A DNA stretch of 53,889 nucleotides, taken from the NCBI GenBank assembly GCA_937873375.1, contig CALMWK010000163.1, positions 1 through 53,889 on the forward strand. Reading direction: 5' to 3'. Source of the DNA: Candidatus Bathyarchaeota archaeon (GTDB lineage Archaea > Thermoproteota > Bathyarchaeia > Bathyarchaeales > Bathycorpusculaceae). The notes beneath the pieces were generated by a model. That model searched no databases and was not told where the DNA came from. It was given only the letters and a program-made list of their open reading frames with translations. The position numbers and the translations under genes were made by a program. Positions 8,543 through 17,247 of the stretch are shown here, piece by piece (positions within the stretch are counted from its first letter, which is position 1; every line of letters starts with the position of its first letter).

Positions 8543-9775
8543 TTACTCCCTTAACCCTAAAAAGTGTACCAACTTGTCCACACGTCCAGCATGCAGCATG
8601 CGATGTACATCATCGTAAACTCTACGAAACTCTTTGGGGTTGAGGTCTCTTCCGCCTAAACCGTAAATGTAGTCCACAATCAACGGATGAGTAGCAGCAT
8701 CGTACATTGCGTGTCGAACTTCGTGGAAAACTGCGCCGCCGTTTCCGCCAAAACTCATGCTTTTGTCCATCACCGCCACAGCTTTCACGTTCTTTAGTGC
8801 ATTTCGAACTGCTTCGACGGGGAAAGGTCTGAAAGTGCGAAGTTTCAGAAGCCCAGCTTTTACTCCTTCTTGCCTTAGTTCATCAACAACTGTTTTCATT
8901 GTGCCCGCTGTTGAACCTGCGCATATGGTTGCTACCTCTGCATCTTCGAGTTGATATTCTTCAATGAGTCCGTTGCCGTAGCTTCTCCCGCTCAACGCAG
9001 CGTATTCATCATGGACCTGCTGAATCACAGTAAGCGCATTCTTCATGCCTTCTTCCTGTTGCCGTTTAAACTCGAAGTAGTAATTCTGAAGAGCGATAGG
9101 TCCTATAGTCATGGGGTTTGCAGGGTCAAGTTTGAAAGGCACAGTTTTGCCTTCGTGGGTTGTTACAGTTGTAAGCTGGCGTGTACCAACAAATTGCTTA
9201 ACTGCATCGTCGGGCAGCCCATTTACGTTTTCAAGGGTATGGCTCAAAGTGAACCCGTCTAGGCCCACAATAACTGGCAAGAGCACCTTGCTGTTTTCAG
9301 CTATCCTGAATGCCTGAATTATTGAATCATAGGCTTCTTGCGCGTTCTCCACGTAGATTTGTATCCACCCCGAGTCTCTCTGCGCCATGCTGTCCGAGTG
9401 GTCACCGTGAATGTTCAACGGAGCAGACAGAGCACGGTTCGCTATTGCCATCACTATGGGCGTGCGGCAACCACTCGCCACAAACAGCATTTCATGCATC
9501 AAAGCTAAACCTGCTGAAGCGCTTGCAGTGAATGTTCTTGCGCCAGTAGAAGAAGCGGCTATGCACGCGGTTAGGGCGCTATGTTCGGATTCGGTGCAGA
9601 CAAATTCTGTGTTGACTTCGCCGTCAGCAACGTACTCGCTGAATTTTTCAACAATTATCGTCTGAGGTGTAATTGGGTAAGCTGCAACCACATCTACCTC
9701 GGACTGTTTTGCAGCGTAAGCCGCGGCTTCGTCGCCGTTTAACGCCATACGTTCCTGTTTAACATTGTTTGCCAT
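8543..9775 (-). CDS. porA: Pyruvate/2-oxoacid:ferredoxin oxidoreductase, alpha subunit
   Basis: The 410-residue alpha subunit carries the pyrimidine-binding domain of TPP-dependent oxidoreductases and helps form the substrate site. It begins with GDEAAAYAAKQ and continues with AAYPITPQTIIVE, a hallmark of this subunit; FVCTESEHSA follows near residue 60. The C-terminal half holds the CoA-binding type domain II (AGLLKLRTFRPFP). The start overlaps the porD stop by one base (TAATG) and the end abuts porB, so the four genes are one transcription unit. No domain is missing compared with the archaeal four-subunit enzyme. Confidence 0.92.
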   Translation of the reverse strand: MANNVKQERMALNGDEAAAYAAKQSEVDVVAAYPITPQTIIVEKFSEYVADGEVNTEFVCTESEHSALTACIAASSTGARTFTASASAGLALMHEMLFVASGCRTPIVMAIANRALSAPLNIHGDHSDSMAQRDSGWIQIYVENAQEAYDSIIQAFRIAENSKVLLPVIVGLDGFTLSHTLENVNGLPDDAVKQFVGTRQLTTVTTHEGKTVPFKLDPANPMTIGPIALQNYYFEFKRQQEEGMKNALTVIQQVHDEYAALSGRSYGNGLIEEYQLEDAEVATICAGSTAGTMKTVVDELRQEGVKAGLLKLRTFRPFPVEAVRNALKNVKAVAVMDKSMSFGGNGGAVFHEVRHAMYDAATHPLIVDYIYGLGGRDLNPKEFRRVYDDVHRMLHAGRVDKLVHFLGLRE

Positions 9776-10062
9776 TATTCGTCACCTTTGTCAAGTTTCA
9801 TAGTTATCGCTTTAGTGGGGCACTCGTTAGCGCATATCCCGCAACCCTTGCAGAAATTGAGGTCAATCTCTATTTTTCCCAATTCTGGACGCCAACGTAT
9901 GGCACCGTCAGGGCAGTAAATCACGCAGATAAGGCAGGTTGTGCATTTCTCCAAGTCCCGCACAGGTGTATACGTCTTCCAATCGCCAGTCAAAAAGCTA
10001 GTACTGGATTTTGGACAAACGCCTGCAGGCGAAATTTCTTTCCAAGTTTTTTCGCGACTCAT
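9775..10062 (-). CDS. porD: Pyruvate/2-oxoacid:ferredoxin oxidoreductase, delta subunit (2x[4Fe-4S])
   Basis: This 95-residue ferredoxin-like subunit passes electrons from the active site to soluble ferredoxin. It has two complete [4Fe-4S] motifs, CTTCLICVIYCP and CKGCGICANECP, each of CxxCxxCxxxCP form. The short N-terminal region (SWKTYTP-like) docks to the other subunits in known structures. An ATGA-type 4-bp overlap joins it to porC and a 1-bp overlap to porA. Confidence 0.93.
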   Translation of the reverse strand: MSREKTWKEISPAGVCPKSSTSFLTGDWKTYTPVRDLEKCTTCLICVIYCPDGAIRWRPELGKIEIDLNFCKGCGICANECPTKAITMKLDKGDE

Positions 10063-10622
10063 TCCACTTTTGCCTCCTCATATGCCTGTTTGATGACAGC
10101 CATGTTTTTCTCGGCAATTTCGGGTCTGAATTTTTCTTTAACAGCTGTAGCTATTCCTTCCATGGAAACAATTTCTGTGGCACGTGCAACAACACCCAGC
10201 AGAGCAGTGTTCGTTATTGGTGCGCCCAACATTTTTAGGGCGATTTCAGTTGCGGGAACAGTCCACACATGCCCTTTCTCCACTCTGAGACGCGCTTTAA
10301 TCGCAGAGGGCTCCTCTGTGGAGTTAATTATGAGAACGTCATCGTCTCTGTTCAGACCAGCGGTCACTGGAACAGTTTTCAACAACGTGTTGTCCAAGAC
10401 TATAACCACATCTGGATCATAAATTGAACAGTGAATCCGAATGGGCTCGCTGCTGATTCGGGTAAACGCCGTTACAGGTGCACCCATCCGTTCTGGACCA
10501 AACTCGGGGAAAGATTGAATATATTTTCCTTCAGCAAGAGCTGTCCGCGCCAAGAGTTCACTTGCAGTCCAAGCGCCTTGTCCGCCCCTACCATGCCATC
10601 TGAATTCTAACATTTTTTTCAA
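10059..10622 (-). CDS. porC: Pyruvate/2-oxoacid:ferredoxin oxidoreductase, gamma subunit
   Basis: The 187-residue gamma subunit is the first gene of the por operon. It starts with MLEFRWHGRGGQGAWTA, the family's nucleotide-like RGGQG loop, and continues with SFPEFGPERMGAPV and VIVLDNTLLK. Gamma subunits stabilise the complex and complete the CoA-binding region. The order gamma-delta-alpha-beta is typical of archaeal Por. The start could be the first or the third codon (MKKMLEF). The 269-bp gap upstream is shared with the divergent radical SAM gene and probably contains both promoters. Confidence 0.9.
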   Translation of the reverse strand: MKKMLEFRWHGRGGQGAWTASELLARTALAEGKYIQSFPEFGPERMGAPVTAFTRISSEPIRIHCSIYDPDVVIVLDNTLLKTVPVTAGLNRDDDVLIINSTEEPSAIKARLRVEKGHVWTVPATEIALKMLGAPITNTALLGVVARATEIVSMEGIATAVKEKFRPEIAEKNMAVIKQAYEEAKVE

Positions 10623-10680
10623 GTTGTCCCTTTACTCCCTATGATTGTTTAAAGTGTGTTAAGGTTCTTTCATATACATT

Positions 10681-10745
10681 TCGACATAAAATACAGGTAT
10701 GGACATATCAATTGGCAAGTTGTGTCTTTCATACTAATATGTCGA
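10681..10745. promoter_or_regulatory. Inverted ATGTCGA/TCGACAT boxes between por and radical SAM genes
   Basis: TCGACAT (10681-10687) and ATGTCGA (10739-10745) are exact inverted copies. A second inverted pair, GACATAT/ATATGTC, lies inside at 10702-10708 and 10737-10743. The region sits in the divergent gap that must hold the por promoter. A regulatory role is only a suggestion, since 7-bp pairs can arise by chance. Confidence 0.3.
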
Positions 10746-10891
10746 CCTTGACTTTATCTACAAAACTGCGTGGACTAATATAAGTTTTTACGCACTATTG
10801 AGTAAAAGTCTTGTTGGAAAAATTTTAGTAACGTGCGGTCACACGAAATGTTTTTACAGCGAAAAAAATAAATTCTATACAAGGGAACATA

Positions 10892-12367
10892 ATGCCTGAT
10901 GTTATTTTAACAAGTGACCGAACGCTAATGAGCAACTACCACAACAACGAGTTTTTAGGTTTCGGCACCTGTGCTCCTCCAAACTTCGTGCCTGAATGGC
11001 TCTACACGTACCTATTTTTTCCTCATATTAAAACAAAACAGGGCATTCCTGTGGCAGCGCCTTACGGCTTGAGGAAAGCTGAAGCTCAACTTCTGAAAGA
11101 GGGCTTTGATGTTGCTACAGTAAGCCCAAAACACCTAAAACATTTCATCGGCGAAGCAAAAGCTTTAGGCATCTACATTATGGATCCATTTGGTTTGGGT
11201 CCTGCATCCAGCACGCTAGCTGCGATTTTGAAGAAGGAGCCGTATTTGGCAAAGCACTTCAAGGGTTTGCTAAACACGCCAGAGGTTGTGGAAGCTAAAA
11301 AACGAGGGTTGAAAGTAGTTGTTGGCGGTCCTGGAGCGTGGCAGTTCAAGTATCGCCCAGAATTTGTTGAGAGTAGCGGGATAGATTGTATAGTGGAAGG
11401 CGAAGCAGAGAAAGTTTTGGGCAAAGTTTTCAGAACCGCTTTGAACGGCGAGAAACTGCCTAAACACTACGAAGTTGATATGGGTAATGTGCCCAAGCTT
11501 GAAGATATTCCAGATATTGTTCAGCCTTCCGTGAACGGCTTAGTTGAGATTGGACGCGGTTGCTGTAGAGGCTGCGAATTCTGCAATGTAACGTTAAGAC
11601 CCCTGCGGTGGTATCCAGTTGAAAAGATTCTGCGGGAAATAGACGTGAACATTGAACTGGGCAAGAATCAGGGGGTGTGTCTTCACGGCGAAGACGTTAT
11701 GCTATACGGTTCCAACAACGTAACCCCCAACGATGAAAAATTGCTTAAACTTCATGAAGCAGTTATGAAGAAAGCGGATAGCATCAGCTGGAGTCACTGT
11801 TCACTGGCTGCAGTAGCGTCAAAGCCCAAACTTTTTGCGCAGATAAGCGAAATGATACTTGCCAAGCAAGCATGGTGGGGAGCAGAAATTGGCATCGAAA
11901 CGGGTTCGGCGATGCTTGCAAAGAAAATTATGCCTGCAAAGGCGCTTCCCTTCAAAGCTGAAGAGTGGCCTGAAGTGGTCAAGCAGGGCATGGGTTTGAT
12001 GCATGATAGTTTGTTGGTTCCTGCGGGAACTTTGATTGTGGGGCTGCCTGAAGAACGCGAAGAAGACCTATTGAAGACCATGGAGTTGGTGGATGACTTA
12101 AAAGACTGCCGAAGCTTGATTGTGCCCTTGTTCTTTGTTCCGCTAGGCAGGCTGAAAAGCGAGGACTGGTTCAAGCAAACAGAATTGACCGAACTACACA
12201 AACAACTACTCGTTCAATGTGCTGAGCATGATTTTCGCTGGGTGGGCAACCTCATGGATATGACGTTCGCGGGCAAATGGTATAGCCCAGCACTAAAGGG
12301 AGGGTACAAGTTTTTCGCGTGGATGGCTAAACGCAAAACAAAACAGCACGTCAAAAGTTTCCACTGA
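10892..12367 (+). CDS. Radical SAM protein with B12-binding-like N-terminal region
   Basis: The 491-residue protein carries the radical SAM cluster motif CCRGCEFC (CxxxCxxC, about residues 226-233) after the phrase LVEIGRG. The region before it resembles the Rossmann-type cobalamin-binding domain of the methyltransferase/cyclase branch, with VVVGGPGAWQF and IDCIVEGEAE; no classic DxHxxG is evident. An iron-sulphur-bound SAM would generate a 5'-deoxyadenosyl radical. The substrate is unknown. AAGGGAAC sits a few bases before the ATG as a ribosome site. It is transcribed alone and followed by tRNA-Asn. Confidence 0.8.
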   Translation: MPDVILTSDRTLMSNYHNNEFLGFGTCAPPNFVPEWLYTYLFFPHIKTKQGIPVAAPYGLRKAEAQLLKEGFDVATVSPKHLKHFIGEAKALGIYIMDPFGLGPASSTLAAILKKEPYLAKHFKGLLNTPEVVEAKKRGLKVVVGGPGAWQFKYRPEFVESSGIDCIVEGEAEKVLGKVFRTALNGEKLPKHYEVDMGNVPKLEDIPDIVQPSVNGLVEIGRGCCRGCEFCNVTLRPLRWYPVEKILREIDVNIELGKNQGVCLHGEDVMLYGSNNVTPNDEKLLKLHEAVMKKADSISWSHCSLAAVASKPKLFAQISEMILAKQAWWGAEIGIETGSAMLAKKIMPAKALPFKAEEWPEVVKQGMGLMHDSLLVPAGTLIVGLPEEREEDLLKTMELVDDLKDCRSLIVPLFFVPLGRLKSEDWFKQTELTELHKQLLVQCAEHDFRWVGNLMDMTFAGKWYSPALKGGYKFFAWMAKRKTKQHVKSFH

Positions 12368-12376
12368 ATAACTAAA

Positions 12377-12385
12377 CTTAAATAG
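12377..12385 (+). promoter_or_regulatory. TATA box of tRNA-Asn
   Basis: CTTAAATAG lies about 38-46 nt before the mature 5' end of tRNA-Asn, preceded by A-rich sequence suiting a BRE. It fits an archaeal promoter with a short 5' leader. Confidence 0.55.
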
Positions 12386-12422
12386 TCTTTTTCAAACTGA
12401 GAGTGGAGTAGTACAATGTTGT

Positions 12423-12499
12423 GCCGCCGTGGCTCAGCCCGGTAGAGCGGCTGGCTGTTAACCAGTCGGTCAAAGGTCCGAATCCTTTCGGCGGCGCCA
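12423..12499 (+). tRNA. tRNA-Asn (anticodon GUU)
   Basis: The cloverleaf has acceptor stem GCCGCCG/CGGCGGC, D loop with CAGCCCGGTAGA, anticodon stem GCTGG/CCAGT around CTGTTAA, and T arm AGG-TCCGAAT-CCT. Anticodon GUU gives asparagine. Discriminator G and an encoded CCA follow. There is no intron. Confidence 0.96.
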
Positions 12500-12606
12500 C
12501 TTCCCAGTTACATTTATACCGAAATCGCTTTTTTGAAATTTCAGTTCATGTTTGCGTAGAACGGTTTTTCTATGCTAAAGTACACTAGTATTTTTCGGGT
12601 GTTTTT

Positions 12607-12990
12607 GTGGAAAACAAAAAGCAGTACAGAAAACTAACCCCTAAAGAGGAAAGCGTCATCGTCCATAAAGGTACGGAGGTGCCGTTCACAGGCAAGTACT
12701 TTGCTTTCTGGGAGAAAGGTACCTACGTCTGCAAACGCTGCGGCACACCACTTTATCGCTCCGAGAGCAAGTTTGAGTCTGACTGTGGTTGGCCAAGCTT
12801 CGACGACGAAATTCAAGGAGCAGTCAAAAGGAAAACCGACGCGGACGGAGTGCGCACTGAAATTTTATGTGCTAAATGTGGCGCCCACTTAGGACATGTG
12901 TTCTTGGGGGAGCGCTTCACAGAAAAGAACACGCGGCACTGCGTCAACAGTATTTCAATGGATTTCATACTCGACACTTTAGAAAAGTAG
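12607..12990 (+). CDS. msrB: Peptide methionine (R)-S-oxide reductase MsrB
   Basis: MsrB repairs the R form of methionine sulfoxide in proteins. The 127-residue protein is a complete single domain. It has the structural zinc pairs CKRC and CAKC, the substrate motif CGWPSF and the catalytic motif RHCVNS near the C-terminus, where Cys attacks the sulfoxide. The start is GTG with no strong ribosome site. It is monocistronic, following tRNA-Asn. MsrA is not present in this window. Confidence 0.95.
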   Translation: MENKKQYRKLTPKEESVIVHKGTEVPFTGKYFAFWEKGTYVCKRCGTPLYRSESKFESDCGWPSFDDEIQGAVKRKTDADGVRTEILCAKCGAHLGHVFLGERFTEKNTRHCVNSISMDFILDTLEK

Positions 12991-13115
12991 TTACTGTGTC
13001 ACGTACTTGTGGTTACTTGCGGCAAATTTCCTGCACTGGAAAATAGAAAAGGCATTTGAACATATTCAGCGTGAACCTTAAATATCCACTGAAAACATTG
13101 ACTATCTGAGCACAC

Positions 13116-13436
13116 GTGGAAAGCCAATACAAGAAATTTCACTTCCAAGAAGTCGACTGTCTAATTTATTTTTCGCCTAATGGCAATTCTGGAAAGTACT
13201 GCAATTATAATGTGGTGCTTGTTGACAGGAAAACTGGGAAAGCACAACCTGAAAAAGTTGTTAAGCTTGGCGATTTTCTTGACAGCCCCGAAATTGAGCA
13301 AAAATACCCTCACACGATTGGTTACTTCAAGGTTTCCTCGGGAGAGAAAGAAAATTTTAAACCTGAGTACTTGGAGTTGAGGGTAATTAGAACGGTTGAG
13401 GAGTTCTGGCTGTTCCTTAACGCCTTAGACATATAG
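13116..13436 (+). CDS. Small soluble protein of unknown function
   Basis: I do not recognise this 106-residue protein. It is mixed alpha/beta with no membrane segment, and has LIYFSPNGNSGKYCNYNVVLVDRKTG near the N-terminus and an acidic-aromatic C-terminus. Start is GTG. TATA-like AT-rich sequence (CCTTAAATATCC, about 13076-13087) lies 30-40 nt upstream, which supports real transcription. Neighbours are other small unknowns on the same strand. Confidence 0.5.
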   Translation: MESQYKKFHFQEVDCLIYFSPNGNSGKYCNYNVVLVDRKTGKAQPEKVVKLGDFLDSPEIEQKYPHTIGYFKVSSGEKENFKPEYLELRVIRTVEEFWLFLNALDI

Positions 13437-13571
13437 CCCTACAATAGTAAACAAAATATTCTCCGAAGTCTGACGACCTTGAAGGCTGGAATAACCTTTT
13501 CAAAAGGAAAATAACAGGGTGCAAAAGACTTAACAGTGCCCGATACGTTACGTTTTATTGAGGAGAATTAA

Positions 13572-13769
13572 TTGACTGAGGGAAATAAAATGGCAAAAAA
13601 ATCAGACGATTTTGGCGACACCTTACTTAAAGTGATTGACAAGCTCGCTGGAAAGGAATCTGACATTAAACTTAGTTTTCAAGACCTCACTTTGGAAGTT
13701 GGCATGATGAAAGCCAAACTTAACGGCTCTATAGTTTTAGATGTCCTTTACGTATCAGAAAAGAAGTAA
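13572..13769 (+). CDS. Small protein of unknown function, first of a pair
   Basis: The 65-residue protein has a charged N-terminal half and a hydrophobic strand-like C-terminus (NGSIVLDVLYV). Two starts are possible: TTG at 13572 and ATG six codons on (MAKKSDDFG); GAGGAGAA lies just before the TTG. It is followed 26 bp later by the next ORF, so the two may be co-transcribed. No family is recognised. Confidence 0.45.
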   Translation: MTEGNKMAKKSDDFGDTLLKVIDKLAGKESDIKLSFQDLTLEVGMMKAKLNGSIVLDVLYVSEKK

Positions 13770-13795
13770 AACGCTTCCTTAAAGCGGGTGCAGCT

Positions 13796-14164
13796 GTGCA
13801 GTTATCAACTTGGTTAGGTCAGGTTATCAAATCGGGAGAAGCCACGTTATTTACGGGCGATGTTGAAGCTCTTCAAATAAAAGCTGAAAACAACAAAATT
13901 GAGCTTAAAACAGATAATAAAAAATTTTTGAAAGATATTGTTGGTAGCGCAGGAAATAAAAGAGCCATCCGAAGTAAGCTTGCACAGTTAAAAAGCATGG
14001 CGGGTGAACTGAAGGATGAGGGACTTACTTACACCCTTTCTTACAAAGGCACTCGGGTACTAACCATAGGTTCAGAGGCTAAACCCAAGTTTTCACGTGC
14101 AATAACGCGGACAAACGCCATAGAAATTAACAGTATGCGTAAGTTGCTAGAAATAAGCGTTTAA
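13796..14164 (+). CDS. Protein of unknown function, second of a pair
   Basis: The 122-residue protein is basic, soluble and unrecognised. Its start is taken as GTG, in line with the track, though nearby GTGs make this uncertain. The middle is helix-rich (NKRAIRSKLAQLKSMAGELKDEG), followed by strands (TYTLSYKGTRVLTIG) and a basic tail. It lies directly downstream of the 65-residue gene, suggesting a two-gene unit of unknown purpose. Confidence 0.5.
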   Translation: MQLSTWLGQVIKSGEATLFTGDVEALQIKAENNKIELKTDNKKFLKDIVGSAGNKRAIRSKLAQLKSMAGELKDEGLTYTLSYKGTRVLTIGSEAKPKFSRAITRTNAIEINSMRKLLEISV

Positions 14165-14291
14165 GACATGCGCTCAGCCGTCAACGTTTTTGATGTCCCA
14201 GTAAGCGGTTGCAGATGCAACGCTCAAGAATCAGATATACCTGCAAATTTAAGAGTTAGCAGAGTATAGTTTTGGTAACCTTCAACAGGGT

Positions 14292-15137
14292 GTGGATGGC
14301 TTGGGCGTTTTTGTGATAAAAGCGGACGGCTCCAGACAGTTGTTTGACAAAGAGAAAGTTATCAGGACCTGTTTGAGGATGGGCGCAAACAGGCAAGTTG
14401 CTTATGAGATTGCAACGAAAATTGAAGAGCGGCTTTATGATGGCATAACAACGGCTAAAATTCTTCAAATGCTTTTCAGGTTTCTGCCCAAGTACAGACC
14501 CGCCACGCGACATCTTATTGATTTGCGGAAAGGTTTAAGCTTGATGCGTTCTAAGCCTGAATTTGAAGTGTTTGTTCAGCTTTTGTTGGCGCACCATGGC
14601 TTTGAGGTTACTCCAAATCAGATTATCAAGGGAAAATGTGGGGAGCATGAAGTTGACGCTGTAGCAAGGAAAGGCGGCGTTACATATTATGTGGAGGCGA
14701 AGCATCATGAGAACTATCACACTCCTACGGGGTTGGATGAAAGCCGCATAGCCAGAGCAGTCCTGGAGGACGTCACTGAGGGGTTTAGTTTAGGCGTAAA
14801 TGGCTTGAAAGTTGACCGCGCCATGATAGTCACGAACACTCGGTACTCAGAGCATGCAACGCGTTATGGTTCGTGCAGGGGCATTCTTCAGATTGGGTGG
14901 AGTTCCCCGATGGGTCTTGATTTGCGGGATATGATTGAAGAAAAAAAGTTGTATCCGTTAACTTGCCTTCGGGGTTTACGGTGGGAAGTGCAGGAGAAGC
15001 TGGGAAATGCTGGTGTAGTGCTCATTAAGCAGTTAGTTGAGGAAAACCCATATGCGCTTGCTATGAAAACGGGGCTTTCGCGGATGGCTCTTGGGGAAAT
15101 CGTTGAAAGAGCGCATGCTGTAATGCAAAACCTTTGA
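14292..15137 (+). CDS. ATP-cone domain fused to Mrr-like PD-(D/E)xK nuclease and C-terminal helical domain
   Basis: Residues 5-85 match an ATP-cone, the nucleotide-sensing module known from ribonucleotide reductases and NrdR (VIKADGSRQLFDKEKVIRT). Residues about 88-200 match a restriction endonuclease-like core with FEVFVQLLL, HEVDAVA (D122) and YYVEAKHH (E135, K137), the PD-(D/E)xK triad of the Mrr group. The last 60 residues look like helix-hairpin-helix (QLVEENPYALAMKTGLSR). Start is GTG. The fusion suggests a DNA-cleaving enzyme gated by ATP/dATP level; activity is inferred. No methylase or restriction subunit is adjacent. Confidence 0.8.
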   Translation: MDGLGVFVIKADGSRQLFDKEKVIRTCLRMGANRQVAYEIATKIEERLYDGITTAKILQMLFRFLPKYRPATRHLIDLRKGLSLMRSKPEFEVFVQLLLAHHGFEVTPNQIIKGKCGEHEVDAVARKGGVTYYVEAKHHENYHTPTGLDESRIARAVLEDVTEGFSLGVNGLKVDRAMIVTNTRYSEHATRYGSCRGILQIGWSSPMGLDLRDMIEEKKLYPLTCLRGLRWEVQEKLGNAGVVLIKQLVEENPYALAMKTGLSRMALGEIVERAHAVMQNL

Positions 15138-15148
15138 TGCATTGGGTG

Positions 15149-16390
15149 TTAGGGTTTTGGTGTGAGCGTTACTGTGGCGTAGTTGTTTTCTTGGAAGTAC
15201 TTGTTTGCGGTTTCAGCGATGTCATTTGAAGTTATCGCCTTTAGGTTCTGGATGTAGTCGGTCAGGGCGTTTGGGCTGCTAAACAGCATCTCCATACTGG
15301 CCAGAGTTTCAGGCAGGTTGGTGGGGCTGTCAACTTCGCGGTAAATTGCGCCCAGAATCATGTCTTTGGCTTTGGTGAGTTCCGCCGCAGGAACTTTTTC
15401 GGTTCGTATTTTTTCCAGTTCTTTACGAAGAAGCGTGGTGGTTTTGCTTAGGTTTTTGGTTTTTACGGCGCAGTCTATGTGGAAGTATCCGTAGTCTATG
15501 CCGCATTCTTGGCTTGACAGGATATTGTATGCGAGGGCTCTTTTTTCGCGCATTTCAATAAACAACCGTGAGCTGGCGCCTCCTCCAAGTATGGCATTGA
15601 TTAATTCGAGTGCGGGTATGTCGGCGTGTTTTCCCGAGACTGTTCTTGTGCCTATGCTCAGGTACGCTTGGGCGAGACCCCTCTTTGTCTGAGTTATTGT
15701 TTTTTTAGGCGATTTATTTTCAGGGCAGTTTATGGTGTTGGTTGGGGTTTTGCTGTTTTGTGTGGAATCAAAGTTTTGGAATACGTTTTCAACTTGGTTT
15801 TCTGAGAATTGTCCTGTGATTGCCAAAACGATGTTGCTTGGGACGTATTGGGCGTTATGGGTTTGCTCTATGTCGTTGAGAGCCAAGTTGCTTACGGTTT
15901 TCTTGTAGCCTGATACGGGGTACCTTACGGGGTGACTACTGAAAAGACATTGGGTGAGCATTTCGTCGATTTGGGTCCAAGGGTTGTCGGAGGCTTCGGC
16001 AATCTCGTGCAGGATTATTTTTTGTTCGCGCTCAAAATTTTCCTTCTCAAAACGTGAGTCAAACAGCAGCTCGGACATAATTTTTGATGCCTTATCGACT
16101 TTTTCGGGGGCAACATCGGCGATGGTCATGGTGTAATCGTGCGTAGTAAAGAAGTCTAGGCATCCGCCTAGCCGCTCTATGTACCGTGATAGTTGAATTC
16201 TTTCAGGTGAGCCACCTGCTATCATGTGTTCGAGAAAGTGGGCGGTTCCCGATTTGTCTTCAGCGTCGGCGTTGGAGCCATACTTTAGGGCAATAGCCAG
16301 TTGGGTGGTCATTCCAGAGGCACGGGGAAAAAGCAGCGCTGTCAAACCATTTAAAAGAACTTCGCGTTTCCACTGCAAACGGCCTTGCAT
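15149..16390 (-). CDS. M16 family zinc peptidase (processing-peptidase-like)
   Basis: The 413-residue protein has the inverted zinc motif HFLEH (H51, E54, H55), with a downstream glutamate in ILHEIAEASDNPW as the third ligand candidate. The C-terminal half carries the partner domain with GGGASSRLFIEMREKRALAY, which resembles the R/Y substrate motif of M16B enzymes. M16B peptidases usually work as dimers of one active and one inactive chain; only the active-type chain is here. It is cytoplasmic by lack of a signal. It converges with the nuclease gene just 11 bp away. Confidence 0.9.
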   Translation of the reverse strand: MQGRLQWKREVLLNGLTALLFPRASGMTTQLAIALKYGSNADAEDKSGTAHFLEHMIAGGSPERIQLSRYIERLGGCLDFFTTHDYTMTIADVAPEKVDKASKIMSELLFDSRFEKENFEREQKIILHEIAEASDNPWTQIDEMLTQCLFSSHPVRYPVSGYKKTVSNLALNDIEQTHNAQYVPSNIVLAITGQFSENQVENVFQNFDSTQNSKTPTNTINCPENKSPKKTITQTKRGLAQAYLSIGTRTVSGKHADIPALELINAILGGGASSRLFIEMREKRALAYNILSSQECGIDYGYFHIDCAVKTKNLSKTTTLLRKELEKIRTEKVPAAELTKAKDMILGAIYREVDSPTNLPETLASMEMLFSSPNALTDYIQNLKAITSNDIAETANKYFQENNYATVTLTPKP

Positions 16391-16429
16391 GCTAAAAAAG
16401 GGGCGATTGCCCTCTAAATAGGTTGATGG

Positions 16430-16822
16430 TTAACGTTTGTTTTTTACCACAAGAACATTGCAGTATGCGTTGCCGACAACTTTTTTTGACACGCTGCCCA
16501 GCAGCATTGACACTTTTCCGCCTAAGCCTCGGCTGCCTACCACGATGAGGTCAATGTTTTCCTGCTTAGCCATAGTCGTTAAGATTTTTGCGGTGTCAGA
16601 ACCCACAACCAAAGCTACGTCGTGCGCTATGTTTTCTTTTTTTAGTTCATGTGCGGCTTCGTTGAGGATGGTTTCTGCTTTTGTTTCTGAGCCTTTCTCG
16701 TAAACGGTGACTACTTTAATGAAGCCTGAAAAATGTTTAGCTATGGTTATTGCTTCGGCGAGGGCGTGTGTTGACTGAAGTGAACCATCTGCGCCTACTA
16801 AAATTCTGATTTTTTCAAACAT
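16430..16822 (-). CDS. Universal stress protein, UspA type
   Basis: A single Usp domain of 130 residues. It begins IRILVGADGSLQS and ends with the nucleotide-binding signature VGSRGLGGKVSMLLGSVSKKV, matching the G-2x-G-9x-G(S/T) ATP-binding form. Such proteins bind ATP or AMP and are linked to stress tolerance. It lies 40 bp upstream of the M16 peptidase gene on the same strand and may share its transcript. Confidence 0.92.
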   Translation of the reverse strand: MFEKIRILVGADGSLQSTHALAEAITIAKHFSGFIKVVTVYEKGSETKAETILNEAAHELKKENIAHDVALVVGSDTAKILTTMAKQENIDLIVVGSRGLGGKVSMLLGSVSKKVVGNAYCNVLVVKNKR

Positions 16823-17018
16823 AAGTCGCCAATCACTAATTAAGAGCTACAAGAAGATAATATTTTCGCTGTTAGTACCTCATCAAAAGACCTCTATAAC
16901 ATAAAGTGTTCTTTCGTGTACCCTCAAATGTAAATGCACTTGAAAACAAACAAGCATATTTCTCGTCACTGAAAGCTTGCGCTAAAGAATTATTAGGGCT
17001 ATCAGCGTAACCTTTGTT

Positions 17019-17132
17019 ATGGCAGCGCCAAATTGTCCTTGTCCCGAAAAAAAATGTGTTCATCATGGCAATTGTGAAGAGTGTGTGAAAAATCATAGGG
17101 AAAAGGGCGAGTGGCCATTTTGCTCAAGGTAA
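17019..17132 (+). CDS. Cys-rich microprotein (37 aa), not in the ORF track
   Basis: An ATG-started 37-codon frame encodes MAAPNCPCPEKKCVHHGNC and continues to a CSR end. Six cysteines plus three histidines fall in the pattern CxC-x4-C-x5-C-x2-C-x11-C with HHG and a tail WPFCSR. This resembles short Cys-rich proteins of the CPC..C..HG.C..C type that I recall from many anaerobes (possibly DUF6485), probably binding zinc or iron. The opposite-strand 74-residue track ORF is its shadow. Function is unknown. Confidence 0.65.
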   Translation: MAAPNCPCPEKKCVHHGNCEECVKNHREKGEWPFCSR

Positions 17133-17247
17133 GTTATGCATGATTTGGCAGAGTCACGTGTTTTTCGCGAAATTCAATAGAATATAAAACTATTCTGAAA
17201 GCTAAAAAGAATGTGTGAAAAACAGGTATTAGGATACTGAGGTAAGC

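Noticed and set aside
16872-17096. 74-residue ORF on minus strand
   Set aside because: It is antisense to the better-supported Cys-rich microprotein and has no family-like motif.
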